DNA from: Corythucha ciliata
Taxonomy: Eukaryota; Arthropoda; Insecta; Hemiptera; Tingidae
NCBI GenBank assembly: GCA_038030265.1
Contig: CM075941.1
Span: forward strand, 14,198,001 to 14,262,000
Length of the DNA: 64,000 bases
Direction of reading: 5' to 3'
Shown: positions 1 through 12,260 of the stretch, piece by piece
Numbering within the stretch: position 1 is the stretch's first letter
How the letters are laid out: every line of letters starts with the position of its first letter
The notes under the pieces: model-generated
Database searches by the model: none
Told to the model about the DNA's origin: nothing
The model's input: only the letters and a program-made list of their open reading frames with translations
Program-made: the position numbers and the translations under genes

Positions 1-905
1 AACCCGTTTATTCGTGACTGAAAATGAGAAGAACTGCTTAGCGATTTTTCCTATTTCAGCCAAAAATTAGCAATTTGTCTCAATTTCAGTACCAAATTAA
101 AACGTTTTACTTAAACTTTATTCGCGAATCAGCAATATTTAATATTTTGAATTTTCTGTGAATGAGCAACAAATAGTTTTCAATGTAACCTTCGAATTAG
201 CAATTTTTCTGGATTTTAGGCGCAAATACGCGTTTTTCCTCATTATAGTCACTAATTGACGATTTTGTTTTAACATTTTGGCCAGAGGAGCTTTCTCCAC
301 AATTTTGCCGCTAATTAGAACATTTTCAGAAATTTTACCCGTGAATTAGCGCTTATTGCTCATTTTACCGCGGACTAGCTTTTTTGTTAATTTTCAACAA
401 ACACAGTTGGCTTCGGCTCTGTCACCACGCCTTGAATGGGAGTTTTCTACATTTTTTGAGCCACGAGTAAGCAATTTACCAGAAAAAATGTCCGTTAATT
501 CGCGTTTTTCCCAATTTTACTTGTGAATAGCGTTTTTTCGTAATTTTAGCCACGAATCAGCGATTTTTTCACTTTTAACCATAAATTAGCGCTTTCTCTT
601 AGTTTGAGCCACGAACATGCCTTCAGAAGCCGATAATTAGCGCTTTATCCACGGAATTAGCACCTTTTCTCAATTTATTTTAACGGGTGAATTATCGATT
701 TTCCTTCATTTTAGCCTACAATTAGCGTGTTTTTCTCATCTTTAGTCGTGAATTAAGCGCTTCTTTCCGGGAGTTATTTTTGTTACCCCGTGACATAGTT
801 TTTTAAAATCCATTTTAGCCGTGATTTGGCGCTTTTTCTCACTTCTATATTCATGAATTCTCGATTTTTGCTCAATTTCAACTTTGAATTAGCTTGCTCA
901 AGAGA
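1..905 (+). repeat. Family A degenerate ~30-bp array, plus orientation
   Basis: The stretch repeats a unit of about 30 bp: GAATTAGCG, a T-rich run, CTCAATTTTAG, then CCGC or CCGT. Units are strongly diverged and vary by a few bases in length. A distinctive monomer (CCACGAAC.TGCCTTCAGAAGCCG) occurs near 610-640; the same monomer recurs in other family A copies. No open frame is supported. The array runs off the left edge of the window. Confidence 0.85.
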
Positions 906-1900
906 GAAGGGTGGGCAGTTTTTCGCGTTCCCCGGAGCAGTTTGCACTCTAGCGTGATCGTCTCAACAACGAGCGCTACGGACAATGACAGTGGGGGTGG
1001 GTGGGTGTTTCACTAAGCTTTTAGCGCTCCCGTAGACGACTGGACTGGTCCAGTGCCACGCAGGTCGGCGGTTGTGGAAAAAAAAAAAAAAAAAAAAAGC
1101 CCTGAAACTGGCCATTTCTCCGATATTTAGATCCAAAACTTACAATCGCGTGGGTATTCAGCCAGGAGCCTTCTAATTTTGTGGGCATTTGGCAGGCTCT
1201 GAGTGCTGATGGGGCCGGCTAGCTAGAGTTTCGCAGCGTTCAAAAATGCCCCGTTTGAACCCGCTAAGTTTGGGTTTTGGCAAAATCGATTTTTTAAACG
1301 GACAAACCCGTGAAAAATTATGTTTTGAAAGAGCTAATGCCACAAAGTTGGCTGTTGAAGTGAGCCCAAACCTATGAAGTCTGGTTTTCCCACGAGTGGA
1401 CTCCGCAAAATTGCTTTTTGAATAAAAAAAAAAAACTTTTATATGGGAACTTTTCGGGCCTGTTCGTGCTTAAATTTTGCGAGGAATGTCTCCAGTTCGA
1501 GGGCAGTTCAATCAGCCTCGGTCGACATTGAAAAAATTCCCTTTACAACGTTACTGTTGCGCCTCCCATGCAGCATTGGTCGCATCGCACGGACTTCGGT
1601 CGTTCTTTTTTAATGCCAAACATTAGAGTTAATATGAACTTGTGGCAGAGTTTGCGAGCAAGTAAACTTCAGTTCCGCCCACCCTTCCACCAACGTGGCA
1701 TTTTGGCCGCTAAAATATTAAATCTAACTACGAGGGGGGAGTAACAAGTCCCTTTCTCGCTCCTATACGTATATTTGGTTCATCGAACATAACAAATCCA
1801 TACTAACGATTTTTATTTTAATTGATTTTTATGGTTATGGGGGGAAAGGGGTGGGATTTTCCAAGTTGCGGCTGTGAGCGGTAACCCAGACCAGAGAGTA
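906..1900. other. Gene-free stretch with poly(A) run
   Basis: No coding region is recognised. A poly(A) run lies at about 1078-1098. The following 400 bp has faint repetitive texture (phrases such as GGCCATTTC and CCCGTTTGAACCCG) but no clear period. Confidence 0.5.
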
Positions 1901-3047
1901 GGTCCATTAACTTGTTCTGCGACCATGAGATATTTTCAAAAACGAAAAAGATTCGGTTGGGATTTTGCTTGTACCGTATTGTACCGCCACCGGAACCGTT
2001 TGGAACGCAATATTTACCTGGTTTTCCGAAATTAAATTTTGCAGTAAAAGTTAATGGAAATTTTGCAGGGTGGTAAAATTTCATGAAACACCATAATTCA
2101 TGACTAATGGACTTTGTACCCCATTGTACCGTCAAAATATCATTTTGGAACACCCAGGAACTGCCCAAAAAAAGGGGAGGAAAAGCGCAGAACAACTTTA
2201 TGAAATTTTGGCATGACAGGTACAAAGTGCCAAAATAGTACCATTCAACAGTTTGGTCAAAGTACCGTCAACAAAAAACTTCGGAACACTCACCCCCCAC
2301 CCCTTCAGTTCCATAAAGTTTAAGCCACGCACACACGGAGAGCGTCGCGTTCGCCATCTATGGGAGGTACAAAGAATCAATTTGGTGCTATTTGATACTT
2401 CATTCAACGTACCTTAAAGTACCGTCAACGCTCTTCGTGTGGGCGTGGCTTAAACTTTATGGAACTGCTGGGGTGGGGGGTAGGTGTTCCAAAGTTTTTT
2501 GTTGACGGTACTTGAAGGTACTTTGGATGAGGTGTCGAATAGCACCAAATTAATTCTTTGTACCTCTCATAGATGGCGAATGTGACGCTCTTCGTGTGGG
2601 CGTGGCTTAAACTTTATGGAACTGCAGGGGTGGGGGGTGAGTGTTCCGAAGTTTTTTGTTGACGGTACTTGAAGGTACTTTGATCAAACTGTTGAATGGT
2701 ACTATTTTGGCACTTTGTACCTGTCATGCCAAAATTTCATAAAGTTGTTCTGCGCTTTTCCTCCCCTTTTTTTGGGCAGTTCTGGGCGTTCCAAAATGAC
2801 GTTTTGACGGTTCAATGGGGTACAAAGTCCATTAGTCATGAATTATGGTGTTTCATGAAATTTTACCACCCTGCAAAATTTTCCATTATCTTGTACTGCG
2901 AAATTTAAATTTCGGAAAACCAGGTAAATATTGCGTTCCAAACGGTTCCGGTGGCGGTACAATACGGTACAAGCAAAGTCCCAACCGAATCTTTTTCGTT
3001 TTTGAAAATATCTCATGGTCGCAGAACAAGTTAATGGACCTCTAGAG
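1901..3047. mobile_element. Foldback element with ~500-bp inverted arms
   Basis: The left arm (about 1901-2405) is the reverse complement of the right arm (about 2526-3047) with few differences. Outer ends read AGGTCCATTAACTTG on the left and CAAGTTAATGGACCT on the right. AGAGAGT lies just outside both ends (left flush, right after a CT), a candidate target duplication. The ~120-bp centre holds a partial extra direct copy of arm sequence: the phrase around TGGGCGTGGCTTAAAC at 2437 recurs near 2597. Repeated GGTACTT/GGTAC words are scattered in the arms. Long open frames in the arms are mirror images and show no protein family. The element ends about 290 bp upstream of the DNase II start site. 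Confidence 0.8.
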
Positions 3048-3310
3048 AGTTACACTACTGTCACGCATCTTGCCTCAAGTGCACATCGTGGAATCACTTT
3101 GTTTGAGTTGTTTAACGTCTGGAAAAGTAAATCAATAGAACAATCGGTATGTCGAAACAAGAAATAGGAGAAGAGGCTCTTTGTAAACAAAGTACTTCAG
3201 GCTTTTAATATTCCGATTAGTAAAATTGGTTTTTAATGTTTTTTCTCCGGGCGGAATTGGCATATCATCTAATTGTTACTTTATCTATCAATTAATAAAT
3301 ACTATAAGAG

Positions 3311-3340
3311 TATAAAAGGATCGCTATGAATGAAATCAGT
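3311..3340 (+). promoter_or_regulatory. Core promoter of the DNase II gene: TATA box plus initiator
   Basis: TATAAAAG lies at 3311-3318 and TCAGTA at 3336-3341. TCAGT is the arthropod-type initiator; its A at 3338 would be +1, 27 bp from the first T of the TATA box. This gives a 5' leader of about 19 nt before the ATG at 3357. An ATG at 3325 lies upstream of the predicted start site and out of frame, so it was not used. Confidence 0.65.
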
Positions 3341-3356
3341 ATCAAACTATACTGGA

Positions 3357-4837
3357 ATGATTCAGTACGTTCTTCTCGCTGTACTCCTTGCCACGGGCAT
3401 TGAGGCCGATCTTCAGTGCAGGGACGAAGACGGAAATGCGGTTGATTGGTACGTTTAAAATAATACGATTTTGGCGATTTATTTTTTTTTAAGTATGAAT
3501 AATCGTGATAGGTTTGTCGTTTACAAATTACCGCTATTGTCCGACTCGGACGCGGAACTGACTCAGACCGGACTCAGCTACTTGTACATGACGTCCAATC
3601 AGAGTGACGGCTGGACGGTTTCCGAGCAGGAAATTAGTAGCGAGACGTCAATTATCGCTCAAACGATTAACTCGATGTACGATAATAGTACCGATGTAAG
3701 TGTTTTTTTTTTTTAGCGGTGACCCTAGCTCCCTCTTCACCCCTCCCCCTATCGGTCATCAACCGTTCGTTGATTGCAGGCTCTCTGGCTCGTCTACAAC
3801 GACCAAGGAACAACTACGTCGTCTCTGCTCACCTCCTCATATTACAGTTCGTCCTATGGTCATACGAAGGGAATCGTCGGTGGTGATGAAAACGGTGGTT
3901 TCTGGCTTATTCACAGTGTTCCTCATTTCCCTAGTCTGGTGAGCTACGCGTATCCGACTACGGGTCATCGCTACGGTCAGAGCGCCATTTGCGTTAGCAT
4001 GGACGCGGAAAACTTGGACCTCGTTGGTAATTTAGATGCTTTTAAAAGCGTGGTTAAGGGGACTTTATAATAATTTTGTCTCTCAAATTTCAAGGGGAAC
4101 TGATTCAGTTTAACCACCCGGAATTTTTCGAGATCTCAATCAGCGACTCGCTCAAATCGCTGTATCCTAACTTAGTGGAAGCCTCCGAAGGAGATTCAGT
4201 GTCATCAACTAACAAGACGGTCACTATAACGTCTATGGCTGGAACCGAATTCCAAGGTTTTGGAAAATCGTCAAAATTCGGCCAAGGTAAATGTTTTCAG
4301 TGGCATATCAAGGGATATGTTTCTTCTCACTAACGCTAATGAAAGTTTCAAATTTCAAACAGATTTGTACGAATGGGTGGCCGATACATTGGAAACTAAC
4401 GTTTACGTCGAATGTTGGATAAATCAAGCGAATATTTTGTCGTCTTCGTGTGACATTGATTACAAGTAACTCCTTTTCCCTTCTCCTTGACCATCCTAGT
4501 TCATTTTGACAGCAAATCTAAAAAATTCAATATAATCAGGGTGATGAACATCGCAAGCATTTTAATTGAGGACGCCGGCGTTAATTTCACGACGCACCAC
4601 GACCATTCCAAATGGGCAGTCTCAGCGACGTCGTCTAAACCTTGGGTTTGCGTTGGTGACATCAACCGCGCTGTAAGCCAACCCCCCCGCCTTTTAATAC
4701 GTAAAAATTTGCATATTCATTTTTGTTTTTATTCCAAGGTGTCTCAAGAGAAACGAGGTGGTGGAACGATGTGCACATCTAACGAGGCTCTTTGGACCGC
4801 CTATAATGCCATAATCGACTCAGCGAGTGAATGTTAA
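3357..4837 (+). CDS. Deoxyribonuclease II family protein (secreted/lysosomal acid nuclease), seven exons
   Basis: DNase II enzymes cut double-stranded DNA at acid pH without metal, in lysosomes or after secretion. My exon model is 3357-3448, 3512-3695, 3780-4026, 4095-4286, 4363-4465, 4513-4672 and 4739-4837, all GT-AG, joining in frame to 358 residues, close to the family's usual ~350. Residues 1-17 form a hydrophobic signal peptide ending in IEA. The family N-terminus with AVDWF..YKLP is at 28-38. The first catalytic block, HTKG, is at 120-123, followed by GFWLIHSVPHFP. The second catalytic block, DHSKW, is at 303-307, then WVCVGDINR and the GGGTMC..ALW..YNAI tail. Both active-site histidines are present and no stop or frameshift is seen, so the gene looks functional. 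Introns are 63, 84, 68, 76, 47 and 66 nt. Large DNase II expansions are known in some invertebrates; only one copy lies here. Confidence 0.93.
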
Positions 4838-4902
4838 GAACTCCGTCGCATATTATACATTCATAATGGTCTCTGTTTTAAAACTCAGGAAAAAATAATA
4901 AT

Positions 4903-4908
4903 AATAAA
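4903..4908 (+). promoter_or_regulatory. Polyadenylation signal AATAAA of the DNase II gene
   Basis: AATAAA lies 66 nt after the stop codon inside an AATAATAATAATAAA run, at a normal distance for a short 3' UTR. Confidence 0.6.
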
Positions 4909-6796
4909 CCGGCGCATTTTCCGCCAACTTAACCGCAAAAAAGAATGAAGAAAATTATGAGACAAAAGCGCCATAAAAACCTTCCCTCTTGAAAAAACAT
5001 AATGAAACCGTTATATTCTTCTTCCCAACCGCCACGACCCCCTCCCTCCCACCACACAGCACACTCCCCTCATTCGCCTTCTATCCTAGAAAGGAAATAA
5101 CTCCTTCTTAAATAAAGTATCGCCGTCAGTTCCCTCAAATTAGTGCGGGACTTGCCCCCCTCGCCCCTTTCACTCACTCCTCACCTCGTATTCTTCTGCT
5201 TTACTTTTTGATGAGTTCCAAAGAAGCAAAAGAAGCCAGAAGGATGAGCGGGGGGTGGATGGGAAGCCGTGAAGCGTCACAACTTCTTATCCTAACGCCT
5301 TTTTTTTTGGGGACCACCCCTTGTATGAATAAAACTTTCGTTGGCGGTGGTGTAAGGATGTAATGCATTTTTTTTTTCTTCGCCTTCTGATTAAAGTTCC
5401 TCGAACATTTTCTTTTCTTTTTTTTTACCGATTAAGCGACTTTTTTTTTGTGAAAGAAATCTGAAAAATTCATTCTCATTTTTTCCCCGCTGCGTCCTCT
5501 TTCAGCTTATAACAAGACCTTTTGCGTTGGAAAAGGCACCGGAGAAAAAGCCGGGCATCTGCTCCTGACATACTAATTCGATTTCTCTACTCTTGTTTAC
5601 TTTAGAGACACCCAAGGAAGGACTGAAAAGAAGAAAATACGTCGGTAGGTAATGTGGTGGGGGGGGAGGGTCGGTTCAATTTGCTTGCAATCTCACTCGT
5701 CACGAGTTTCGATGGTTGAGAGAGTACAAGAAAGGAAAAAAAGTTTGTTTTTCGAAAAGGATGTCAGAGCAAGGTGGTTGAAGGGCAGTGATGGAGAGGG
5801 GTCCAAGGACTAATTGTCGGAAAGCCGTCTCGTTGTGAAGGAAGATGACCCGGAGAGGTGTGGCGCTGTGTTGTAATTAAAGTGAAACTGTTGAACTGTT
5901 CCCTCGAGAGACACCCATTTCGGTTCTTCCGCCCCTTCCACCATCAGCTTGTAACCGAAAGCTCTATACCGTTGGTGAAATGGCCAAGTGTTTCATAGTG
6001 TGGTGGTGGGGGTGTCGAGATGGGGGATGTCGTTTCTATTTCTCGGTGTCATCCCTATACCGACCGACTTTCTGTAAAACCCTTCTCTTTTAACGCTATA
6101 TGGGATGTGTGTGGGTGTGTGCGCGCGGGGTTAGGGCGAAACAATGTAATTATATGCTATGCTCTTCGTCAGAGACACAGTTTTGACCTGTCCACACCAC
6201 ACGAGGGTCACCAATTATGTGTCCCCTCGCCACCTTTTAAGGGTGAAACTTGGAAGTTTCTTTATTACTTTATCAACTCATCAAAAACTTTTCGTTTTGC
6301 GTCGCGGTCGGTCTGTGGGGCTGGTCCTACTGCCCGGTATGGTGCGGGGGAAGGAGGAATGAGATAATGTTCAAGTTGTGGTCGGCGTAAAGGTTAAGAG
6401 AGGGGGACCATACGTTGTGCGAAACATGTTGAAGGAAGTTTGATGACCAAAAACAGGCGTGGAGGGGGTGAAACGTCTGTTGATGACAGTTGATAACACA
6501 GTTGGTCTCACCATTCTCCTTTGAAGTCAAAATTTTGCCTCCCACGGGAACATTTTCGGTCCTATTTTTATGTAAAATCCTACTGATTCGTGCGTCGATT
6601 TTTTAAAACAACACCACCGCTAACGCTAACGCAAACGATAAATCAGTCGTTGCTAGGTTCCGAAACATCTGATTGGTTGAAATTTGAAAATAAAGTTTCC
6701 GGAGGATTTAACGGGAGAGTGCTAAAACTCACTGATAATTTCCCGGAGGATGGCTCAAAAAACAAAAAAATATAAATTTTAAGGGATTTTTTTAAT
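4909..6796. other. Intergenic, no gene recognised
   Basis: The sequence is rich in T-runs and short G- or C-rich phrases. Open frames near 6020-6367 are low-complexity and show no family signature. Nothing else was recognised. Confidence 0.5.
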
Positions 6797-7193
6797 AGGG
6801 AGTTATTGCATAACCGTCTGAAGGTTAACGTTAACGGTTATGAGTGACGTCACGCAAGCGTAGCTGTTTGTGTCGGTGGAAAAAGAGTTATTGCAAATAA
6901 TATAGTAGCTCTAAAATATGAACACACGGTAGGGCATAGATGCACTTAATTGCTTCAAACAAATTTATAAAACACCTCCTCATATTGGTCTATGAACGTT
7001 TGTGATTAACGCTTAAACTCAAAATTTGAATTTTACTCTTATCATGACGTCACATAACCGTTAACGTTAACCGTCAGAAGGTTATGCAATAACTCACCAA
7101 TAACTCTTTTTCCACGGACACAAACGGCTACGCTTATGGTGACGTCACATAACCGTAAACGTTAAGCGTCAGACGGCTATGCAATAACTTCCT
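6797..7193. mobile_element. MITE with ~100-bp TIRs carrying CRE-like palindromes
   Basis: The left end starts AGGGAGTTATTGCATAACC and the right end, reversed, starts AGGAAGTTATTGCATAGCC. Similarity continues inward about 100 bp through GTTAACG.TTAACGG, TGACGTCA and GTGGAAAAAGAGTTATTG. A third copy of the terminal block, in the right-end orientation, lies inside at about 7020-7100. TAAT lies at 6793-6796 and 7193-7196, a candidate target duplication. TGACGTCA, the CREB/ATF palindrome, occurs at 6845, 7045 and 7140. No open frame of note, so the element is non-autonomous. Confidence 0.82.
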
Positions 7194-7230
7194 AATGTGT
7201 TGCGCCGTTTACTACTCCAAAGAGCAGGAG

Positions 7231-7485
7231 GGGGGATCCGTGAATTAGCGCTTTTTCTTCATTTAGCCGCGGATTAACGAGTTTGTCCGCTCGCTGTAGC
7301 CACGGACCTATCTTCAGAAGCCATCACGAACTGGCGTTTTCTCAATTAACGGCGGATTATCGTTTTGTCCACACGTCAGCGCTTCTTCTCAATTCGATCG
7401 CTTAATTAGCTCGATTTTAGCTGCGAATTAGCGATTATCTTCACTTTAACCATTAATTAGCGATTTTTCTCAATTTTAACTTTCA
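7231..7485 (+). repeat. Family A array fragment, plus orientation
   Basis: Units such as GAATTAGCGCTTTTTC and CAATTTTAGC recur. The CCACGGACCTATCTTCAGAAGCC monomer near 7305 matches the diagnostic monomer of other copies. Confidence 0.7.
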
Positions 7486-8054
7486 GCCAAGGAACTTCCC
7501 CCTGAATTTACTTCTCGGATACTAAAAGCTCCAAATTGTTGCAATTTCGCGGATATTCGTCAATACTTTGGGCACTGTCGTGGCGGCTTACACGTTCACT
7601 GAAAAACATGCACCGAAACTTTCAATTTCACGCACATAAATACCAAAAAACTACCTAGCTATTTCGTGAATCTTCAGACCCAGAAATTTCGCCGACTTTT
7701 GACCCTGTCATGGCTGATTTGTCCGGGCATCATGGTCACTAAAAAACGAGGCCTGAAAATTGCAATTTTGGGAAAATTAAGACCATGTATGTATACTCAA
7801 TATTTAGAATGTTCAGACCCGTAACACACAATTACGCGGCTCCGGCGGATATTTTGCTCCGAATGATGCAATTTCGTGGCTGTATGATCCCGGAACTATA
7901 TGGCCATTTCGCGAAAGTAAAGACCAAAAAAAAAGGCGCAGCTATTTTGTTGAAATTTGGACCAGGCAATTCTGCAGATTTTCATCGCCGAATGTAGGAA
8001 TATCTCGCTGACATGGCTCCAATGTTCAGTGCCGGCCTTTTAGAGCGCTTTCAC
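7486..8054. repeat. Weakly periodic sequence of a different monomer type
   Basis: Loose repetition of AATTTCGC, GACC.TGTCATGGC and ACTAAAAA phrases suggests a diverged array related to, but distinct from, family A. Sequence near 1100-1300 has a similar texture. No gene is seen; the open frame at 7785-7997 follows the repeat phrasing. Confidence 0.35.
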
Positions 8055-8180
8055 ACTTGAGATTCCGGTATCTGATACTAAAAGTATGCGATTCCGGAAT
8101 CTATGTGAGAAGGAGCGCCTTGACTGTAGTGTATCTTTGTAGTATCCTAGATACGGGAATCGGATACCGGAATCTCAAGT
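8055..8180. mobile_element. Small MITE with 18-bp perfect TIRs
   Basis: ACTTGAGATTCCGGTATC at 8055-8072 is the exact reverse complement of the block at 8163-8180. The inside also contains partial copies of the terminal words (ATTCCGGAATC, GATACGGGAATC). No clear target duplication was seen, so the family is not assigned. Confidence 0.7.
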
Positions 8181-8194
8181 CCGAAAATCCCTCT

Positions 8195-8460
8195 GATTAG
8201 AGATTTTTCTTGATTTTTGCCGCGCATTAGCGATTATCCTTATTTTAGCCTCTATTTACTATGATATTTTTACATTTCATCCGTGAATTAGAGCTTTTCC
8301 TGAATGTTTTCCACCAATTAGCACTCTTTCCTCATTTTGCCACAGATAAGCATTTTTTTTGTTTTTTTTTCCGGCCGTGTCACAGCGCCAAAACAATTTC
8401 AACGCTCCTTTTCAACTTATATATTTTTATGTTTATCGTTTTTAAATATTCAAAATAATC
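8195..8460 (+). repeat. Family A array fragment, plus orientation
   Basis: Units with GCATTAGCGATTATC, GTGAATTAGAGC and CCAATTAGCAC followed by T-rich spacers. A T-rich interruption occurs at 8345-8370. Confidence 0.6.
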
Positions 8461-11400
8461 ATAAATAATCAATTTCGTTTCTTGGAGCATTTTGTATCGT
8501 CCCCATTTTGTGCACGCATTTCGTGTTTCCCGTGAGCATTTTGTGTTTCCCTCTCGTTTTGCTATAGATGCGCCCCTTATGACCCGGCGCCCCGGGTGGT
8601 CTCGCCTTCCTCCCCCTCGCTTAAAGCCGGCACTGCCAAAATTGCGATTGAGCGGCTTTTCAGCCGTACATTTTGTTCATTGAATAATTAATTTGCTGGG
8701 TCGGGTCGACCGCATGTCCGTTTAAGCATTTAAGCGATTTTGTGTACAAAAAACTGAATTCTGATTGGCGTTTAAGCTCATATATGCTCAGCTTAGGGCT
8801 AAACGGAACTTTTACCCCATGTGATTGACTCGGGTCTTAGCCCTTAGCAACACTTAAATGACACGTAGGCCCGTTGTGTACAAGGCCCGCGTGAATGATT
8901 ATGAATACCGTAGAGGCGAATCACCCCTCCTATACCATGCTATCGTTACGCCACTGACTGGATGTTTTTCCTCAACCTATTTCTGAATTACGCTTGAATT
9001 GACTCAAAATCATATGGTTTCCCCTTCGATATCAGTATTTCTATTTATCTAACGTCAAATTACGTCATTTATTTTCCTGCCGTTGGCAATAGATGTCAAA
9101 TTCCTTTCATCGTCATCGTCGCAACAAAATTCCTCCACTCGTCACCCACCCATTTTCGTGCGACGAGAAACATAAATTTTAATCGGGATAAAATCGTTAT
9201 CAACGCGGATATAATTATCAAGCCGTATCCAAAGTTCATTGTTCGAGGAGAGTTTTGTCGCAGACTCGTGGTCTGTAGCAGGAGGAAAGTTATTCCCCTG
9301 TTGGCGACGTACGCTTGTCCCTCCTCCCTCCACTCTGAAATTTCCAACCAGAATAGGCTTTTATCACCGTGACAATTTTCCCATTTTAAAGTGAACGAGC
9401 TTTTCCCTGTAAATTAGCCTCAGTTCATACATTTTTTTAAACGTTAACAGCGCTCTCAATCTTAAACTCGTAAGCCCATTTTTTGTTGTCCAACTTCGAG
9501 CCGCTTATTCCGATCAGAAATAAATGGGCTCTCGAGTCGGCGCTTATCTTTTGAATCGGTTAAAGGGAGGTCTCAAGATACTTTTTAACACGTAATTACG
9601 CGGCAACAGATATCGAGAGCGCCTTCGGATTTATGACGGGTAAATTATAGACAAGAAGCCTCATCTTTTTCTATCGCTTTGAAAGGGGGCTCTTTCATTA
9701 TCGAGTTGTCGGCAGGCGGATTGTCTTTTTTCTTCATCTTTCTGTGTTAATGCTGGATATAAAAACCTTGTAGTTTTTTATTTCTTTCTTTCTTAAGTGC
9801 ACAAAAAAAAGGGGGCGATCGCGGGATTGAGTTCCACGCACCCGAACGTGATCTAAATTCTTGCAGTCTTAAAACAAATCGTTGGGGGAGGGACGAAACT
9901 GTGGAGCCGCTTGTTAATTTTGAGTACCCACAAAAGTTAGTTTCGCGGTGTTTTGAAAAACCCGTTAAATTATTTATTTCTGGGCTCGTGACGTTTAAAC
10001 CCCACACACGGCCCCATCGGATAAACACCCCATTTACAGTTTAGCAGGGAGTAAATCTCGTTTTTTTTTTTGTGTGTGTGTTCATGGCAAGAAGTGGAGG
10101 GAGGTGGTTCTCGTCACCTTCTGCACGCAACGTTTTGACAGTCGATTCATAGTTTTTCTGAGAATCATCACGTCGATGAGTTTTTCATTGCAACCCCCTC
10201 CATTCCCAAAGGGAACAGAAAAAGGGATCATACAACGCACCCGTCGTCGTTCGATTTTCAATGGAAAAACTGTTTTGCACGCGGCGCACTCGTATAGGGA
10301 CGCTTAGCAGATGTTGCCACCACCCTCCACCACTATCCCCCATCACCGCACAATCCACGTTGATGACTTAGGTTTTAGGCGGAAGTAAGAAAACAGTGTG
10401 AACGATGATGGTCGGTTGCCACCATAAGGGGGTTGTGATGGTTGGGCGGGGGCGGGTGGTTCAAAGTGATTTCAAGATGACTTGTATATTCGACGAGCAT
10501 CGGCTGCTTTTTTTTCAACTTATCACTTTGATTAAATCGACATGGGGAGTAGTACAAAATAAACAAAATTATTGAAAAAAAAGAAGTTTTAAATAAAAAG
10601 TTCGAGGATCTTGAAAACGTGTTTTTCTTGTTAAAGAAGCGAGCGAATGGATTAATATCTGTAACCCTCCTCCGTTCCGTCACGTAAAGAGTCACGAAAG
10701 TAAGAGTAAACCGATGAAGGAACTGCATCAGTCAGTGTTAGGTTCTAAGCTAACTGATAAACTCCGAAAACCCATCACGCAACAGCTCGCTCACTCCTTT
10801 CCAAAATTCTCTTACTTTGACCCCTCCCACTTCACCATGCACATCTCAACAACATAATATCCTCCGAGGATTTCTCCTCACCGCCTTTACACTGCGTTTC
10901 ATAACCATCTCAACCGCCCCCTCTCCTTCACCACCGCCAAGTAAAGTATTTCTAGCTTTTAGCGCTCGGGAACCGCGGGCACGACCTCTCTCACCGCGTT
11001 CACATCGTTTTCTCTGGAGACGTAAGCCTTTTTTTTTTTTTTTTTGGTGGCGAGAGAGGTGTGTTTTCCCGTACAACAACCAGCGTTTCTCGGCAACAAC
11101 CAAAAACGGAAACTAACGGTATCCCGCCTCCGCAGCGATGCGATGCGATAGAGGGGGTAAACAAGAAACTTCCTTTCTCAAGGAAGATACGCGGAAGGGA
11201 TGTAAGGATGTAACTTTATAGCTTAAATGTTATTTATTGTTGTTGTTTTGTTAATATACCTACGCGTTATACTTTCACCTGTGAAAGTTTAAACGAGTTT
11301 TTTCTTCTCTTTAAATAAAGAAAATAATGGATGAACATCGCTGGGAGCATTCACAGAGTTGTTTTTAAGGCTCCTGAAGCTTAAAAGTGAACCCATGGGA

Positions 11401-12260
11401 TTCAGCCAGAAGCCAAAAGCGCGAAAAAAAACCACAAACTCTCCTGGAATAGTGACAAATTTAAAAGGAACGCCCCTCCCACCCATCTCCTTACCATCAT
11501 AACCTGACTTTTGCGATAACTGTCCCTTCACGATCAGTATCTTATGAAAACCATCAGCTACATGTGTCAATGTCGATAATGCTGGGGAGCGTGTATAGGG
11601 AAGCATCTGCCTCCATTAGACGATTTTTTTAGTTTTTTTCGGGGGAAAAAACACTGTGGGATGCGACCGCGTAAAAGGCCCTTTAAAGAGGCGTGTTGGG
11701 TGGTGGACGGGGTGGTTAAAACGTATGAAGTGAAACGCCCTGTGTCGATTCAGGACGATGGGACCGAATACCATCCCATCGGCCCCAATCAAACGTGATC
11801 ATGTCGACTCATCGAGAACTATTTGACCTCAAAACCAATTTACCGACCAAAACTGATTGTTCTGGTCCTTTTCAGGCTTAATAGTAAGCCAAGCTCAAGT
11901 AAGCAGCTTGGCCTTAAAATTGTTTGTAGACCGTCAAGGACCCAGTCTGACTACGGTCTTACTTACGGCGGATTTACGGGTTGGGTTTCAGGGATTTAAC
12001 CTCTGAAACCCAGGGGTTCCCCCCCCTCCAACAGGAAGACGGCGTCTACTATAATTTGTTGATAGTCATTCGAGAGATTTCTTTCACCTTTTACCAAAGG
12101 GCTGTAGAAGGCCGAGCTGCTTATTGATGCAGATGATTCCTCGACCCGCCTCTACTCATTCCTCGTGTACAATGCAGCACTAGTGCATCAACAAAGGAAC
12201 GAGGGGGGCAGTCCGACCCAGGCCACAACTAAGAGGCGAGGGGGATATGGATTTGTAGGA
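8461..12260. other. Long intergenic stretch, no gene recognised
   Basis: No protein family or RNA gene was recognised. A transposon-end-like motif CGTTACGCCACTG occurs near 8944, the reverse of CAGTGGCGTAACG. Open frames at 9096-9347, 10375-10728 and 10846-11116 are low-complexity and antisense to each other in places. Homopolymer runs of T and C are common. Confidence 0.45.

Noticed and set aside
1818..2225. 135-residue open frame, minus strand, with a partial mirror on the plus strand at 2696-3045
   Set aside because: It lies in the inverted arms of the foldback element, its mirror copy is broken into two frames, and no protein family is recognisable.
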